Shown here: in pieces, positions 33,150 through 42,188 of the stretch
Layout of the letters: each line of letters opens with the position of its first letter
Position numbering within the stretch: position 1 is the stretch's first letter
NCBI GenBank assembly: GCA_905479495.1
Contig: CAJQMR010000001.1
Location: 1-64,000, forward strand
Direction: 5' to 3'
DNA from: an uncultured Anaerolineae bacterium
GTDB lineage: Bacteria > Chloroflexota > Anaerolineae > Promineifilales > Promineifilaceae
Length of the DNA: 64,000 bases
Program-made: the position numbers and the translations under genes
Notes under the pieces: model-generated
The model's database searches: none
Seen by the model: only the letters and a program-made list of their open reading frames with translations
What the model was told of the DNA's origin: nothing

Positions 33150-34811
33150 TTACATCACTTCTGGCGCACTCATCCCCATCAGGTCGAGCACATGAGCAAA
33201 AAGCTGCTTGGCAGCCCGGTAAAAGCGCAGCCGTGCCTGGCGCAGCGGCTCTGGCACATCATCATGCAAAACCCGACAATTTTCATAGGCGGGATGAAAC
33301 GCAGCGGCCAGTTCATAGGCGTAAAAAGCAATGTGATGCGGCTCAGAGCTGAGCACCATAACTTCAATGACTTCAGGCAGCTCCAGCGCCTTGCGCATAA
33401 AAGCCAGTTCGCTTTCGTGGGTGAGCAGGCTCAGGTCGGCCTGGGCATCGGCATCGGGAGCACCGCCTGCTTCTGCCCATTTGCGAAAGATGCCAGCGCA
33501 GCGTACGTGCGCGTTTTGAATGTAGTAAACCGGATTTTTATCCGATCTTTCTAGTGCCAAATTGAGATCAAACTCGATGGGGCTGTTTCCAGAGCGAGAA
33601 ATCATAAAATAGCGGATGGCATCTGGCCCGACCTCATCTAATACATCGTCAAGCGCAACAAAGGTACCGGCCCGGGTGCTCATCTTCATTTCCTGGCCAT
33701 CTTTGATAATGCTGATGATTTGGTGCAGAACGGTACGCACAAAATCAGTGGGATAACCCAGCGCTTGCACGCCCATCAGCACCTGTGGCGCAGTGGCGTG
33801 GTGGTCTGGGCCAAAGAAGTCTACAACGAGATCAAAGCCGCGCTGGGCTTTGTCCCAATGGTAGGCAATGTCGGGCATACGGTAGGTAGGCTCGCCAGTC
33901 TTTTTGACCAGAACGCGATCTTTGTCATCGCCAAATTCGGTGGTTTTAAACCATTGAGCATCATCTTTTTTGTAGACGTACCCTTTTTCTTGCAAGGTTT
34001 CTAATGCTTCCCAAACACGGCCGTTTTCATACAAACTTTGCTCGTTGAAGTAGACATCAAAAACAATGTTGATGCGGCGCAGGGTTTCTTTCTGGCTTTT
34101 GGCGATCTGGTCTTTGGCATACGTTCCAAAATATTCGGTGGGCTGGTCTTGCAGGCTGTCCCCGTAGGCGGCTTGCAGTTCGCGGGCAATATCGGTGATG
34201 TAGTCGCCCTGATAATGTTCATCGCCAAGCGCTACGTCTTGCCCCAGAAGCTGCAGGTAACGAATTTTGGTAGATTCACCCAGCAGGGTAATCTGCCGAC
34301 CCGCATCATTGTAATAATATTCCAGCACCACTTCGTATCCGGCCAGGCGCATGGCACGGGCCAAGGTATCGCCCATGACGCCACCCCGTGTACGGCCGAT
34401 ATGAATCGGCCCGGTTGGATTGGCGCTCACACATTCAATTTGGGCTTTTTGGCCGTCGCCGATGTGGATACGGCCGTATTCATCTCCCGCCGCTAACACA
34501 TTCGCCAACACCTGCTGCAATCGGTCTACGGTTAGCCGAATGTTGATAAAGCCAGGAGGCGCTACCGTCACTTCTTGAATGTAATCCGTTGCTGGTAGAT
34601 GGTCTACCATAGCCTGGGCAATTTTGATGGGGGCCATGCGCGCCTCCCGCGCCAGCTTAAGCGGGGTAGGTGAGGCATAATCGCCAAAAGACGCTTCACG
34701 CGGCCGTTCGATGGTGATTTCGGGCGGATCGAAGGGAGGCAAAGCCCCGGCAGTCTGGGCCGCCTGTAACGCATTTTGCAAAACGGCCGCTAATTGATGA
34801 TGAATGCTCAT
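33150..34811 (-). CDS. argS: Arginyl-tRNA synthetase
   Basis: The 553-aa class I synthetase has the ArgS N-terminal (Add-1) domain and the HIGH motif as NPTGPIHIGR (137-140). The KMSKS loop reads EMKMSTRAG, and the helical anticodon-binding domain includes YYIQNAHVRCAGIFRKW. The C-terminus ends in LMGMSAPEVM as in the family. GGAG lies upstream of the ATG. It follows no operon partner other than dcd, 38 nt downstream in the same direction. Confidence 0.95.
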   Translation of the reverse strand: MSIHHQLAAVLQNALQAAQTAGALPPFDPPEITIERPREASFGDYASPTPLKLAREARMAPIKIAQAMVDHLPATDYIQEVTVAPPGFINIRLTVDRLQQVLANVLAAGDEYGRIHIGDGQKAQIECVSANPTGPIHIGRTRGGVMGDTLARAMRLAGYEVVLEYYYNDAGRQITLLGESTKIRYLQLLGQDVALGDEHYQGDYITDIARELQAAYGDSLQDQPTEYFGTYAKDQIAKSQKETLRRINIVFDVYFNEQSLYENGRVWEALETLQEKGYVYKKDDAQWFKTTEFGDDKDRVLVKKTGEPTYRMPDIAYHWDKAQRGFDLVVDFFGPDHHATAPQVLMGVQALGYPTDFVRTVLHQIISIIKDGQEMKMSTRAGTFVALDDVLDEVGPDAIRYFMISRSGNSPIEFDLNLALERSDKNPVYYIQNAHVRCAGIFRKWAEAGGAPDADAQADLSLLTHESELAFMRKALELPEVIEVMVLSSEPHHIAFYAYELAAAFHPAYENCRVLHDDVPEPLRQARLRFYRAAKQLFAHVLDLMGMSAPEVM

Positions 34812-34969
34812 AAAACTCCAGTTTTCTGCGAAGCATGTTGCTTCAAAATTCGGCGGATTTTACATGCCCCAGGAAGGGATCGCAAACCGATAAGATGAAA
34901 ATAACGTCAAAACCCTTAATTGAATCGGTCAGTTTGTGCTGGCATCCTCTTTGCCAGACAGTTATCGTA

Positions 34970-34991
34970 GGTCAAGTTGGCCAACTTGACC
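34970..34991. repeat. Palindrome family GGTCAAGTT, copy 2
   Basis: A perfect 22-bp palindrome made of GGTCAAGTTGG and its complement. The flank TCGTA matches copy 1 at 15764-15785. A second stem (GCCGTCCG / CGGACGGC) follows at about 35003-35040. No gene is visible in the 34812-35102 gap. Confidence 0.75.
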
Positions 34992-35102
34992 AACTTAAGT
35001 GGCCGTCCGCAAATAAATTACCGGAATTGTACGGACGGCTTGAAGTAAGCGACCTTCTAATCAGGTAAGTTATTGTTGGCCGCTTACTAAGGAGACTTTT
35101 GG

Positions 35103-35666
35103 ATGAAACGTTTGGTTCTAATTTTGTTAATTCCCCTGTTCTTGCTGGCCTGTCGTTCAGACGACGAGACTGGCGGTGAACTGATCCCCTACACCAGCCC
35201 CAACTACCCCATCACGTTGCAGATTCCTGAGAATTGGGCCATCACCGATGATGCCGATTCAATCAGTATCGCCTCAGACGAATCTCTGCTGCTGGCCAGC
35301 TCCGTGGCGGATGGTGCGCGGATAAACATTGTGGTGACACCTTCGTTGTTTACGGGCACAGCCAATGCAACGGAAGTATTGGATACGGCCGTTCGTAATT
35401 TCCGCGAGCAAGCAGAGGCAGAAGTCATTCAAGAAGTTGAAAACATTGTGATAAACACGCAACCAACGGTGCAAATTGTGCTGCGTGGCCCAGACAGCCA
35501 GGGGAATACGGTCATTTTTCGTTACCTGGTGATGCAAAATTTGGCGGCGGGGCAAACGGCCGTTATCGCCGCCGTGCATGATGCCGATCTAAACAACCAA
35601 TATGGCCAGCTGATGTCTGACATTGTCAACTCTATCCAATTGGACGAGGCAACTCCTGTTCCGTAA
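35103..35666 (+). CDS. Lipoprotein, PsbP/DcrB-like
   Basis: The 187-aa product has AAGGAGAC upstream and a lipoprotein signal with lipobox LLAC (Cys 17). The mature part (ITLQIPENWAITDDADSISI, later TAVRNFREQAEAEVI and MSDIVNSIQL) resembles the PsbP/DcrB alpha-beta fold found in many lipoproteins, with no known catalytic function. Its last codons and stop lie inside a palindromic repeat shared with the convergent glycosyltransferase gene. Confidence 0.78.
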   Translation: MKRLVLILLIPLFLLACRSDDETGGELIPYTSPNYPITLQIPENWAITDDADSISIASDESLLLASSVADGARINIVVTPSLFTGTANATEVLDTAVRNFREQAEAEVIQEVENIVINTQPTVQIVLRGPDSQGNTVIFRYLVMQNLAAGQTAVIAAVHDADLNNQYGQLMSDIVNSIQLDEATPVP

Positions 35667-35721
35667 TCGGTGAACCGTAAACGGTAATCGGTATTATTCC
35701 TGCCGATTACCGATTACCGAC
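35664..35721. repeat. GTAATCG heptad palindrome at 3' ends of convergent genes
   Basis: Units of GTAATCG/GTAAACG type on the left face CGATTAC units on the right around TATTATTCCTG. The TAA stop of the lipoprotein (35664-35666) and the TAA stop of the GT4 gene (35707-35709) are both made from repeat units. It can fold into a hairpin between the two convergent transcripts. Confidence 0.75.
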
Positions 35722-36858
35722 GGAAACGGCCGTATCATAAACCAGCAGCGTCTCCGTCGCCGTCTTTTCCCAGGAGAACTTAGCCGCTTGCTCTTCCCCT
35801 TTTCGCCGCAGCTCCGCCCGCAAATTGTCCTGAATGAGGGTGGAGATAATGGCACCAGCCATGCCCCGCGCATCATCTGGGTCAACGGCAAAGCCAGCCT
35901 CGCCTAGCACCTCCGGCAACGATGAGGCGTTGGTAGTCACCACTGGCGTGCCGGAGGCTAACGCTTCCAGCACCCCCAGCCCAAATCCTTCCTGCCGACT
36001 GGGAAAAACAAACGTTTCCGCATTGCGATACAGCACCGGCTTATCCTCTTCCTCAACATAGCCAATCCAGCGCACGTACTCCTCAATGCCCAGCTGCTTG
36101 ATGTACCCATCGTAGTCTGGGTAATTGGCCGATGCCTGGGTTGGTTTTCGGCCAGCCAGCACCAGCGGATAATCCTCGCCCAGCGCCTGCCCCACGTAAG
36201 TCCAGGCCAGCAGCAGCGTCGTCACATTTTTATGTAGCTCATAACCACCCAGGTACAGTACGTAAAAATCGGGCAGATCGTATTTACGCAGGACGGCCAT
36301 TTCCAGCAGGCCGCTGTCCTGGCGGCTGAACTGCGCTCCGGCCGCCAGGTAGATGCGCTCAATTTTTTCCGCAGGAATGTGCAGATGGGTGATGATATCC
36401 TGCTTGCTCGCTTCGGAATCGGTGATGATGCAGCTGGCCCCTCTGGCAGAAGCAGAAACGAGGGCATTGTAAAGACGGTTGCGAAACGGCCGTCTGTATT
36501 CAGGCACCAGCAGCGTGGTCAAATCATGGACCGTTATCACCAGCGGCACAGGCGATTGCAGCGGCCCGCCCCAGTATGGCACGTGGGCCAGCGTCGCCCC
36601 CACTTCACGGCAGGCACGAGGGAACAGCCATTGCTCAAACCACACCTTACCCAAATTGCCTGGCCGCACCGGCACCAACTTTACTTGCACACTGGGCGGC
36701 ACTGCCTCCGGTTCTGGCTCCCCGGCCACCTGCGGGTAAACAAGGGTAATCGTCAGGTCAGAAACCAGTCGATTGAGCTGATAAACAAGCTGACGCGTGT
36801 ACTGCCCGCTCCCTGTATTGGGATGGTTCCAGAAAGCAGCATTGATGGCTACGTGCAT
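35707..36858 (-). CDS. GT4-family glycosyltransferase
   Basis: The ATG at 36858 follows AAGGA; an upstream TTG at 36864 is less likely. The 383-aa protein has the GT-B fold with N-terminal NHPNTGSGQYTRQL (GSG donor-domain loop), YLGGYELHKNVTTLL and the EX7E-type motif FPSRQEGFGLGVLEALASGT. It should transfer a sugar from a nucleotide donor for envelope glycans. It stands alone, with a strong hairpin in its 5' untranslated region. Its C-terminal residues GNR and the stop come from a palindromic repeat. Confidence 0.9.
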   Translation of the reverse strand: MHVAINAAFWNHPNTGSGQYTRQLVYQLNRLVSDLTITLVYPQVAGEPEPEAVPPSVQVKLVPVRPGNLGKVWFEQWLFPRACREVGATLAHVPYWGGPLQSPVPLVITVHDLTTLLVPEYRRPFRNRLYNALVSASARGASCIITDSEASKQDIITHLHIPAEKIERIYLAAGAQFSRQDSGLLEMAVLRKYDLPDFYVLYLGGYELHKNVTTLLLAWTYVGQALGEDYPLVLAGRKPTQASANYPDYDGYIKQLGIEEYVRWIGYVEEEDKPVLYRNAETFVFPSRQEGFGLGVLEALASGTPVVTTNASSLPEVLGEAGFAVDPDDARGMAGAIISTLIQDNLRAELRRKGEEQAAKFSWEKTATETLLVYDTAVSVGNR

Positions 36859-36875
36859 AAACAAAATCCTTTTGT

Positions 36876-36906
36876 GAGCGGCCGATTATAACAGAATCGG
36901 CCGCTC
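36876..36906. repeat. Perfect 12-bp hairpin upstream of GT4 gene
   Basis: GAGCGGCCGATT / AATCGGCCGCTC with a 7-nt loop lies 18 nt upstream of the GT4 start, just before the ribosome binding site. It could be a terminator of upstream transcription or a 5'UTR control element. Confidence 0.6.
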
Positions 36907-36920
36907 GGAAACTGAGCGTT

Positions 36921-37031
36921 TTACTTCAACATCACTTTATCCACGCGCCAAATCACGGCAACGACTCGAATTTTTTCAGGAATGACGCCGTTTTGTTCGC
37001 TAGAAAGCAGCGGCCCTTTCATCGTTGCCAT
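36921..37031 (-). pseudogene. Short conserved-looking ORF or gene remnant
   Basis: A 36-codon frame begins MATMKGPLLSSEQNGVIPEK and ends VDKVMLK-stop. The frame stays open upstream (residues EIGRLFINYG) back to a TAA, but has no better start. Composition and codon use look coding-like rather than random. It may be a small gene or the tail of a lost one. I do not recognise it. Confidence 0.35.
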
Positions 37032-37102
37032 GCCGTAGTTGATGAATAAACGACCGATTTCAATAATAGGTTATGGATACATCGGGGAACGAGTCTGGGA
37101 GG

Positions 37103-37182
37103 ATTTTATACAAAGACACAAAGGTTGGGAGGAACAAAGAATAGCCTTCGTCTCTTCGTTTTTTCGTCCCTTTGTATAAAAT
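37103..37182. repeat. Inverted repeat with 13-bp perfect arms
   Basis: ATTTTATACAAAG (37103-37115) and CTTTGTATAAAAT (37170-37182) enclose CACAAAGG and TTCGTCTCTTCGTTT. The last segment is shared with a repeat at 57263-57348. It sits just downstream of the MacB-like permease gene and may terminate that operon. Confidence 0.65.
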
Positions 37183-37202
37183 TTTCAAATACCTTCGCCT
37201 TT

Positions 37203-38456
37203 TTACTCAAAACGCAGGGCATCAATCGGGTTTAGGGCGGCTGCCCTAGAAGCCGGGTAGATGCCAAAAAAGAGCCCCACGGCTACAGAAAAGCCTACGG
37301 CCAACCCGATGGAGTTAAAGGTCACCGAGGTATCAAGTTCAGGTACGGCCGTACGCACCGCCAGCGCCCCAATAACCCCCAAGATAATCCCCAACACGCC
37401 CCCCAGCACCGCCATAATCACCGCCTCCGTTAAGAATTGGCCCAAAATGTCCAATCGCTTGGCCCCCACCGCCTTGCGCAGCCCAATTTCCCGCGTGCGC
37501 TCCGTCACGCTCACCAGCATGATGTTCATGATGCCAATACCGCCCACCAACAGCGAAATCGAAGCAATCGCCCCCAAAAAGACGGTCAGCACGCTCGTCA
37601 CCGAGCCAAAGGCATCCAAAAAATCCTGCTGCGTTAAAATCTGGAAATCATCTGCATCCCGGAAATTGACGTCGTGTGATTGGCGCAATACCTCTGACGC
37701 ATCAATAATCACGCTATCAATGGCGGCTTCATCGGCTGCCTGTATTAAAATGGCGTCTACCAAAAAAGCCCCAGTACGTTGGCTCCGATTGTTAAACAAG
37801 CGCTCCTGGGCCGTGGTCAGGGGCACAATGGCAATGTCATCCTGACTACCGCCAAAAGCGTTGGCCCCCTGGGTTTCCAAAATACCAATAACCCGAAAAC
37901 TCAACCCGTTAATGCGAATGTCCTCGCCTAGTGGATCAATATCTGCGGGGAAGAGATTTTCCACAACTTCCGAACCCAACACCACCACGCGGGAACGGCC
38001 GTTATACTCCGACTCCGAATAAAAAGAGCCACGCGCCACTGGCCAATTTAACGTTTGGGCATAATTGGGCGTCGAGGCCCGCAGCAGCAGCGAATAAGTT
38101 TCCCCCTTATATTGCAAATCTGCATTTCTTAGCAAGGCGGGTGAAACAAATCTGGCACCGGGCACAACGGCCGTATCCGCCAAAAGCTCACCATCGCGCA
38201 GCGTCAACGTCGATTCCGCCAGCGGATCGCTGCCAGGACGACCAGGCTCTTCCTGTACCGGGATGATGAACACCAGATTGCTGCCCAGCCCAGAAAACTG
38301 CTCCGCAATAAAACGCGTCACGCCATCGCCAATAGACAACAGCGTGATCACCGCCGCCACGCCAATCATAATGCCCAGCATTGTCAGCGAAGCACGTAAT
38401 TTATTCGCCCCCAGGCTAGCCAGGGCAATACGAAAATTCTCAACAATCATCATCAA
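37203..38456 (-). CDS. MacB/FtsX-type ABC transporter permease
   Basis: The 417-aa protein has an N-terminal TM (about 18-40) with ASLTMLGIMIGVAAVITLLS, a large extracytoplasmic MacB_PCD domain (about 45-270), and three C-terminal TMs with VSVTERTREIGLRKAVGAKR, the cytoplasmic signature of the FtsX domain. It is the last of four genes HlyD-ATPase-permease-permease. With its paralogue upstream it may form a heterodimeric exporter for peptides, lipids or antibiotics. Confidence 0.92.
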   Translation of the reverse strand: MMMIVENFRIALASLGANKLRASLTMLGIMIGVAAVITLLSIGDGVTRFIAEQFSGLGSNLVFIIPVQEEPGRPGSDPLAESTLTLRDGELLADTAVVPGARFVSPALLRNADLQYKGETYSLLLRASTPNYAQTLNWPVARGSFYSESEYNGRSRVVVLGSEVVENLFPADIDPLGEDIRINGLSFRVIGILETQGANAFGGSQDDIAIVPLTTAQERLFNNRSQRTGAFLVDAILIQAADEAAIDSVIIDASEVLRQSHDVNFRDADDFQILTQQDFLDAFGSVTSVLTVFLGAIASISLLVGGIGIMNIMLVSVTERTREIGLRKAVGAKRLDILGQFLTEAVIMAVLGGVLGIILGVIGALAVRTAVPELDTSVTFNSIGLAVGFSVAVGLFFGIYPASRAAALNPIDALRFE

Positions 38457-38506
38457 TCACCAGAGGTGCGACGCACTTTAAAAGTGCGTCGCACCTGTCG
38501 AAAAAT

Positions 38507-39751
38507 CTATTCATATCGCAGGGCATCAATCGGATTCAGACGTGCGGCCCGCGTGGCCGGATACAGCCCAAAAAAGAGCCCCACCCCGGCCGAAAAACCA
38601 ATCGCCAGCGCCACTGAATTCCAATCCAACCTCGGATCCAGCAGCGGGGATAGGTCGCTAATCACCGCCGCGCCAATCGCCCCCAAACCCAGGCCAATCA
38701 GCCCGCCCACGCTGGCAATTACCACAGCTTCAACCAAAAATTGGGTCAAAATATCTTTGTACTTGGCCCCGACGGCCTTACGCAGGCCAATTTCCCGCGT
38801 CCGTTCCGTCACGCTCACCAACATAATGTTCATAATGCCGATACCACCAACCAGCAGCGAAATTCCGGCAATCACCCCCAGGAAAATCGTCAGCACACTG
38901 GTAATCTCGCTAAACGCTCCCAGCAGCTCTGATTGACTCAAAATGGTGAAATCATCCTCGTCGCGGAAAGTAATGTTGTGCTGTTCGCGCAAAACGGTCT
39001 CCATCTGAATGATGGCCGCATCCTGCCGATCCTCGCTGATAGTCTGGGCATAAATGACGTCTACGCGCAGCTTGCCATCGGCACGGCGGGCGGGGAAGAG
39101 ACGCTGCTGTGCCGTCGTAATTGGCACCAAAATTAAGTCATCCTGGTCATTAAAACCAGAGCCGCCCTTTTCTTCCAGCAGGCCAATAATGCGGAAATTC
39201 ACATTGTTGATGCGAATATCTTCGCCAATAGGAAACTCGCCCAGCTCAAAAAGTTCCTCATACACGGATTGGCCAATCACCGCCACGCGGCTGCCGCTGG
39301 CCAGGTCTTGCTCCGTAAAAAAGCTGCCCAGCGCCGGGTAAAAGTTACGTACCAGGGGAAATTGGGTATTGGTGCCAGAAATCGTTGTGCGCGTCTCTTG
39401 CCGCCCCCGTGTCACAATGGCAGGACGGTCGTAGCTGGGCACCACGCCTAACAAATCTGGTACGCGAAACGGATCGGCCAAGGCCTCAGCGTCGTCCAAG
39501 GTGAGCCCGGCACCACCAGCCCGAGCTGGGCCAGGATCGCTGGGATCGACATCGCCAGGAAACACAAAAAGCAAATTGTTGCCCAGCCCCTGAAATTCGT
39601 TGATGACCACCGCTTCCACACCGCGCCCCACGGAAATGAGGGTAATCACGGCAGCCACACCAATGATAATCCCTAACATCGTGAGGAAGGCGCGCAGTTT
39701 ATTGGCAATCAGTCCAACCAGCGCAAGGCGAGTGCTTTCGAGTAAGTTCAT
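38507..39751 (-). CDS. MacB/FtsX-type ABC transporter permease
   Basis: The 414-aa protein is homologous to the next permease: FLTMLGIIIGVAAVITLIS at the first TM, a MacB_PCD domain, and VSVTERTREIGLRKAVGAKY before the last TMs. The two genes are separated by 50 nt holding GTGCGACGCACTTTAAAAGT-type inverted repeat arms. No strong ribosome binding site is seen before its start. It probably pairs with the other permease and the ATPase upstream. Confidence 0.92.
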   Translation of the reverse strand: MNLLESTRLALVGLIANKLRAFLTMLGIIIGVAAVITLISVGRGVEAVVINEFQGLGNNLLFVFPGDVDPSDPGPARAGGAGLTLDDAEALADPFRVPDLLGVVPSYDRPAIVTRGRQETRTTISGTNTQFPLVRNFYPALGSFFTEQDLASGSRVAVIGQSVYEELFELGEFPIGEDIRINNVNFRIIGLLEEKGGSGFNDQDDLILVPITTAQQRLFPARRADGKLRVDVIYAQTISEDRQDAAIIQMETVLREQHNITFRDEDDFTILSQSELLGAFSEITSVLTIFLGVIAGISLLVGGIGIMNIMLVSVTERTREIGLRKAVGAKYKDILTQFLVEAVVIASVGGLIGLGLGAIGAAVISDLSPLLDPRLDWNSVALAIGFSAGVGLFFGLYPATRAARLNPIDALRYE

Positions 39752-39816
39752 AGGTTTAGTTTGCTACTGGTTTGTGGCTAGTAGATTTCTCGCTTCTACT
39801 TTTCACTTATCACTTT

Positions 39817-40566
39817 TCACTGTAGTAAAGCATCAGACGGCCGTTCCATTTTTCCTGCCACCACCGGCTCATCAATCTGCTCATCTCGTACAATTTTGCC
39901 ATCGGCCAGCGTCACCACCCGATGTGTATGACGGGCAATCCACGGATCGTGGGTCACAAACACCACGGTAATGCCGCGTTCCCGGTTTAGCTGCTGGAAA
40001 ATCTGCATCACCTCTGTACCCGACTTGCTGTCCAGGTTACCCGTTGGTTCGTCGGCCAGAATGATGGCTGGTTCGTTCACCAGGGCGCGAGCAATCGCCA
40101 CCCGCTGCTGCTGCCCACCGGACAGCTCGCTGGGCTTGTGGTCCAATCGATCCCCAAGACCAACCAATTCCAGCGCTTCCTGCGCTTTTTTGGATCGCTG
40201 CCGCCCCCCAGCGTAAATCAAGGGAAGCTCGACCTGTTGCAAAGCGGCCGTTCGCGGCAGCAAATTAAAACTTTGGAAAACAAAGCCAATCTTGCGATTG
40301 CGCACCTCGGCCAAATCATCCTCACTCAAATTGCTCACGTCGGTGCCATCCAGCAAGTATGTACCGCTGCTGGGCTTGTCTAATGCGCCCAGCATGTTCA
40401 TCATCGTCGATTTACCGGAGCCAGACGGCCCCATAATCGAGAGAAATTCCCCTTCGTAAATAGAGAGCGTCACCCCATTCAGCGCGCGCACTTTGTACTC
40501 ACCCATCGTGTACACTTTGGTGAGATCTTTAATGGTGATGACGGATTTACGGCCGTTTTCGTTCAT
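39817..40566 (-). CDS. ABC transporter ATP-binding protein (MacB/LolD type)
   Basis: The 249-aa ATPase shows Walker A GPSGSGKST, Q-loop VFQSFNLLPRTAA, signature LSGGQQQRVAIARAL, Walker B IILADEPTGNLDS and the switch His in FVTHDPW. The sequence VYTMGEYKVRALNGVTLSIYEGEF is typical of the LolD/MacB group. AAAGGTT lies just before the ATG. It energises the two permeases downstream. Confidence 0.95.
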   Translation of the reverse strand: MNENGRKSVITIKDLTKVYTMGEYKVRALNGVTLSIYEGEFLSIMGPSGSGKSTMMNMLGALDKPSSGTYLLDGTDVSNLSEDDLAEVRNRKIGFVFQSFNLLPRTAALQQVELPLIYAGGRQRSKKAQEALELVGLGDRLDHKPSELSGGQQQRVAIARALVNEPAIILADEPTGNLDSKSGTEVMQIFQQLNRERGITVVFVTHDPWIARHTHRVVTLADGKIVRDEQIDEPVVAGKMERPSDALLQ

Positions 40567-40580
40567 CTTTAACCTTTATT

Positions 40581-40633
40581 GGCCACAGAGAAAAAAGAGA
40601 CTAAACCTCTCAAATCTCTGTGCCCTCTGTGGC
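40581..40633. repeat. CACAGAG intergenic repeat, copy B
   Basis: GGCCACAGAG faces CTCTGTGGC across AAATCTCTGTGCC units. It lies within the exporter operon between the HlyD gene and the ATPase gene, so it may reduce rather than stop read-through. Copies A and C are at 16952-17011 and 60676-60736. Confidence 0.8.
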
Positions 40634-40640
40634 AAAATGC

Positions 40641-42188
40641 TTACTCCCCGGAACCGAACAGATTAAATGCTTCACGGTCATTGGTCAGCACCACCGTGTC
40701 ACCGGCACTCAGGCCAGAAAGCACTTCGCTAAATTGCTCATTGCGCAAGCCAGTCTCGACCACCACTTCTTCGATAGTGCCATCTGCCTGCAATATATTC
40801 ACAAACGCCTCACCCGTCTCCCGGTTCAGACGGATGGCCCAGTTGGGCACAGTCAGCACGTCATCTACCTCATCCACCACAATCGAGGCACTGGCACTCA
40901 TGCCCGGCCGCAGTTCGTCTGACTGAGCAGAGTCGATGTTAATCGTCACCAAATAGGTGACCACACCGCCAGACGTTGCAGAAGTAGGCGCAATGTCGGA
41001 AATAGTGCCAGAAACGGCCGTATCCGGCAGCGCATCCACCGACACCTCAACCGCTTGACCCAAGGCAATCTGATCAATATCAATCTCGTCCACGCTTACC
41101 GTAATGTGGAACGCCGCTTCATTCACCACCGTGATGGCCGGTGCACCAGGCGAGGCTAACTCACCTTCATTAATAATCACATTGGCCACCGTACCGGCAA
41201 TCGGGGCCACAATTTGCGATTGGGCCAACCGCAGCTCAGCTAAATCCAGATTTGTTTGGGCTGCGGCCACCTGCGCTTCCATCACCGCAACCTCATTGTC
41301 ACCGGGTGGCTCCAACAAACGATCGTAAGCCGCCTGTGCCCGCGCCAGATTGGCCTCTGCGGCCTGCACGTTGCCCTGTGCCGCTTGCACCCCAGCCTGA
41401 GCATTGGCAATCGCGGCGTCCGCTAGCTGGATGTCAGCTGGGCGGGCACTCGTTTGCACATCTTGCAACGCAGCTTCGGCCGCTGACAGCGACGCATTGG
41501 CGCTTTCTAAAGCGGCCCGGGCGGCCTCTTCCGGTGCGCCTAATGCCGGACAAACCTCATCTCCACCACCAGGCGGCGTAAAGCACTCCAATGTTTGGTT
41601 GTGGGCTTCTTCAGCGTTCTTTTGAGCCTGCCGCGCCGCAGCCAGATTAGCTTCTGCCTGAGCTACCTGACCAGGGGTTGGTCCGGCTAACAATTGGGCT
41701 TTTTGCGCCTGGGCTTGCAAAACGGCCGCTTCCGCTGAAGCCAAGTTTGCCTGAGCCACCGCTACATTTGCCTCAGCTGCCGCCATATCTGCCTCAGCAC
41801 TGGCCAGCGTCGCCGCCGACGGCTCAGCCTCAACCATCTGCTGCAAGGTTAGCTCCTGAATCCGCAGCGCATCTTCAGCTTGCTGCACCGCCAGGGCCAA
41901 CTCATCGGTGTTCAGCGTGGCCAACACATCGCCAACAGCCACCATTTGGCCGCGCACCACATCCACTTGCTGAATCGTCCCGCCCAGCCCAAACGTCAAG
42001 GACACGAGCGATTCTGGCTCAATGGAACCTACCGCATTCACCGTAGCCGTTACCTGTCCTCTTTCTACATTCGCTTCCCGCAAAATTTCGGGCTGTGCTT
42101 CATCAGCCGCCTGTTGCTGCTGCCGGAGAACAAAATAGCCGACTCCAAGGAGAAGGATAATGCCTATGATAATTCCTATTCTGCGCAT
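40641..42188 (-). CDS. HlyD/MacA-type membrane fusion protein
   Basis: The 515-aa protein has an N-terminal TM (about 4-20), a split biotinyl-lipoyl domain, a very Ala-rich alpha-helical hairpin (about 105-320) and a beta-barrel (about 350-470, FHITVSVDEIDIDQIALGQA). The long coiled coil carries an insertion with two Cys (TLECFTPPGGGDEVC). It is the first gene of the exporter operon and would link the permeases to substrate release at the outer face. AAGGAA precedes the ATG. Confidence 0.9.
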   Translation of the reverse strand: MRRIGIIIGIILLLGVGYFVLRQQQQAADEAQPEILREANVERGQVTATVNAVGSIEPESLVSLTFGLGGTIQQVDVVRGQMVAVGDVLATLNTDELALAVQQAEDALRIQELTLQQMVEAEPSAATLASAEADMAAAEANVAVAQANLASAEAAVLQAQAQKAQLLAGPTPGQVAQAEANLAAARQAQKNAEEAHNQTLECFTPPGGGDEVCPALGAPEEAARAALESANASLSAAEAALQDVQTSARPADIQLADAAIANAQAGVQAAQGNVQAAEANLARAQAAYDRLLEPPGDNEVAVMEAQVAAAQTNLDLAELRLAQSQIVAPIAGTVANVIINEGELASPGAPAITVVNEAAFHITVSVDEIDIDQIALGQAVEVSVDALPDTAVSGTISDIAPTSATSGGVVTYLVTINIDSAQSDELRPGMSASASIVVDEVDDVLTVPNWAIRLNRETGEAFVNILQADGTIEEVVVETGLRNEQFSEVLSGLSAGDTVVLTNDREAFNLFGSGE

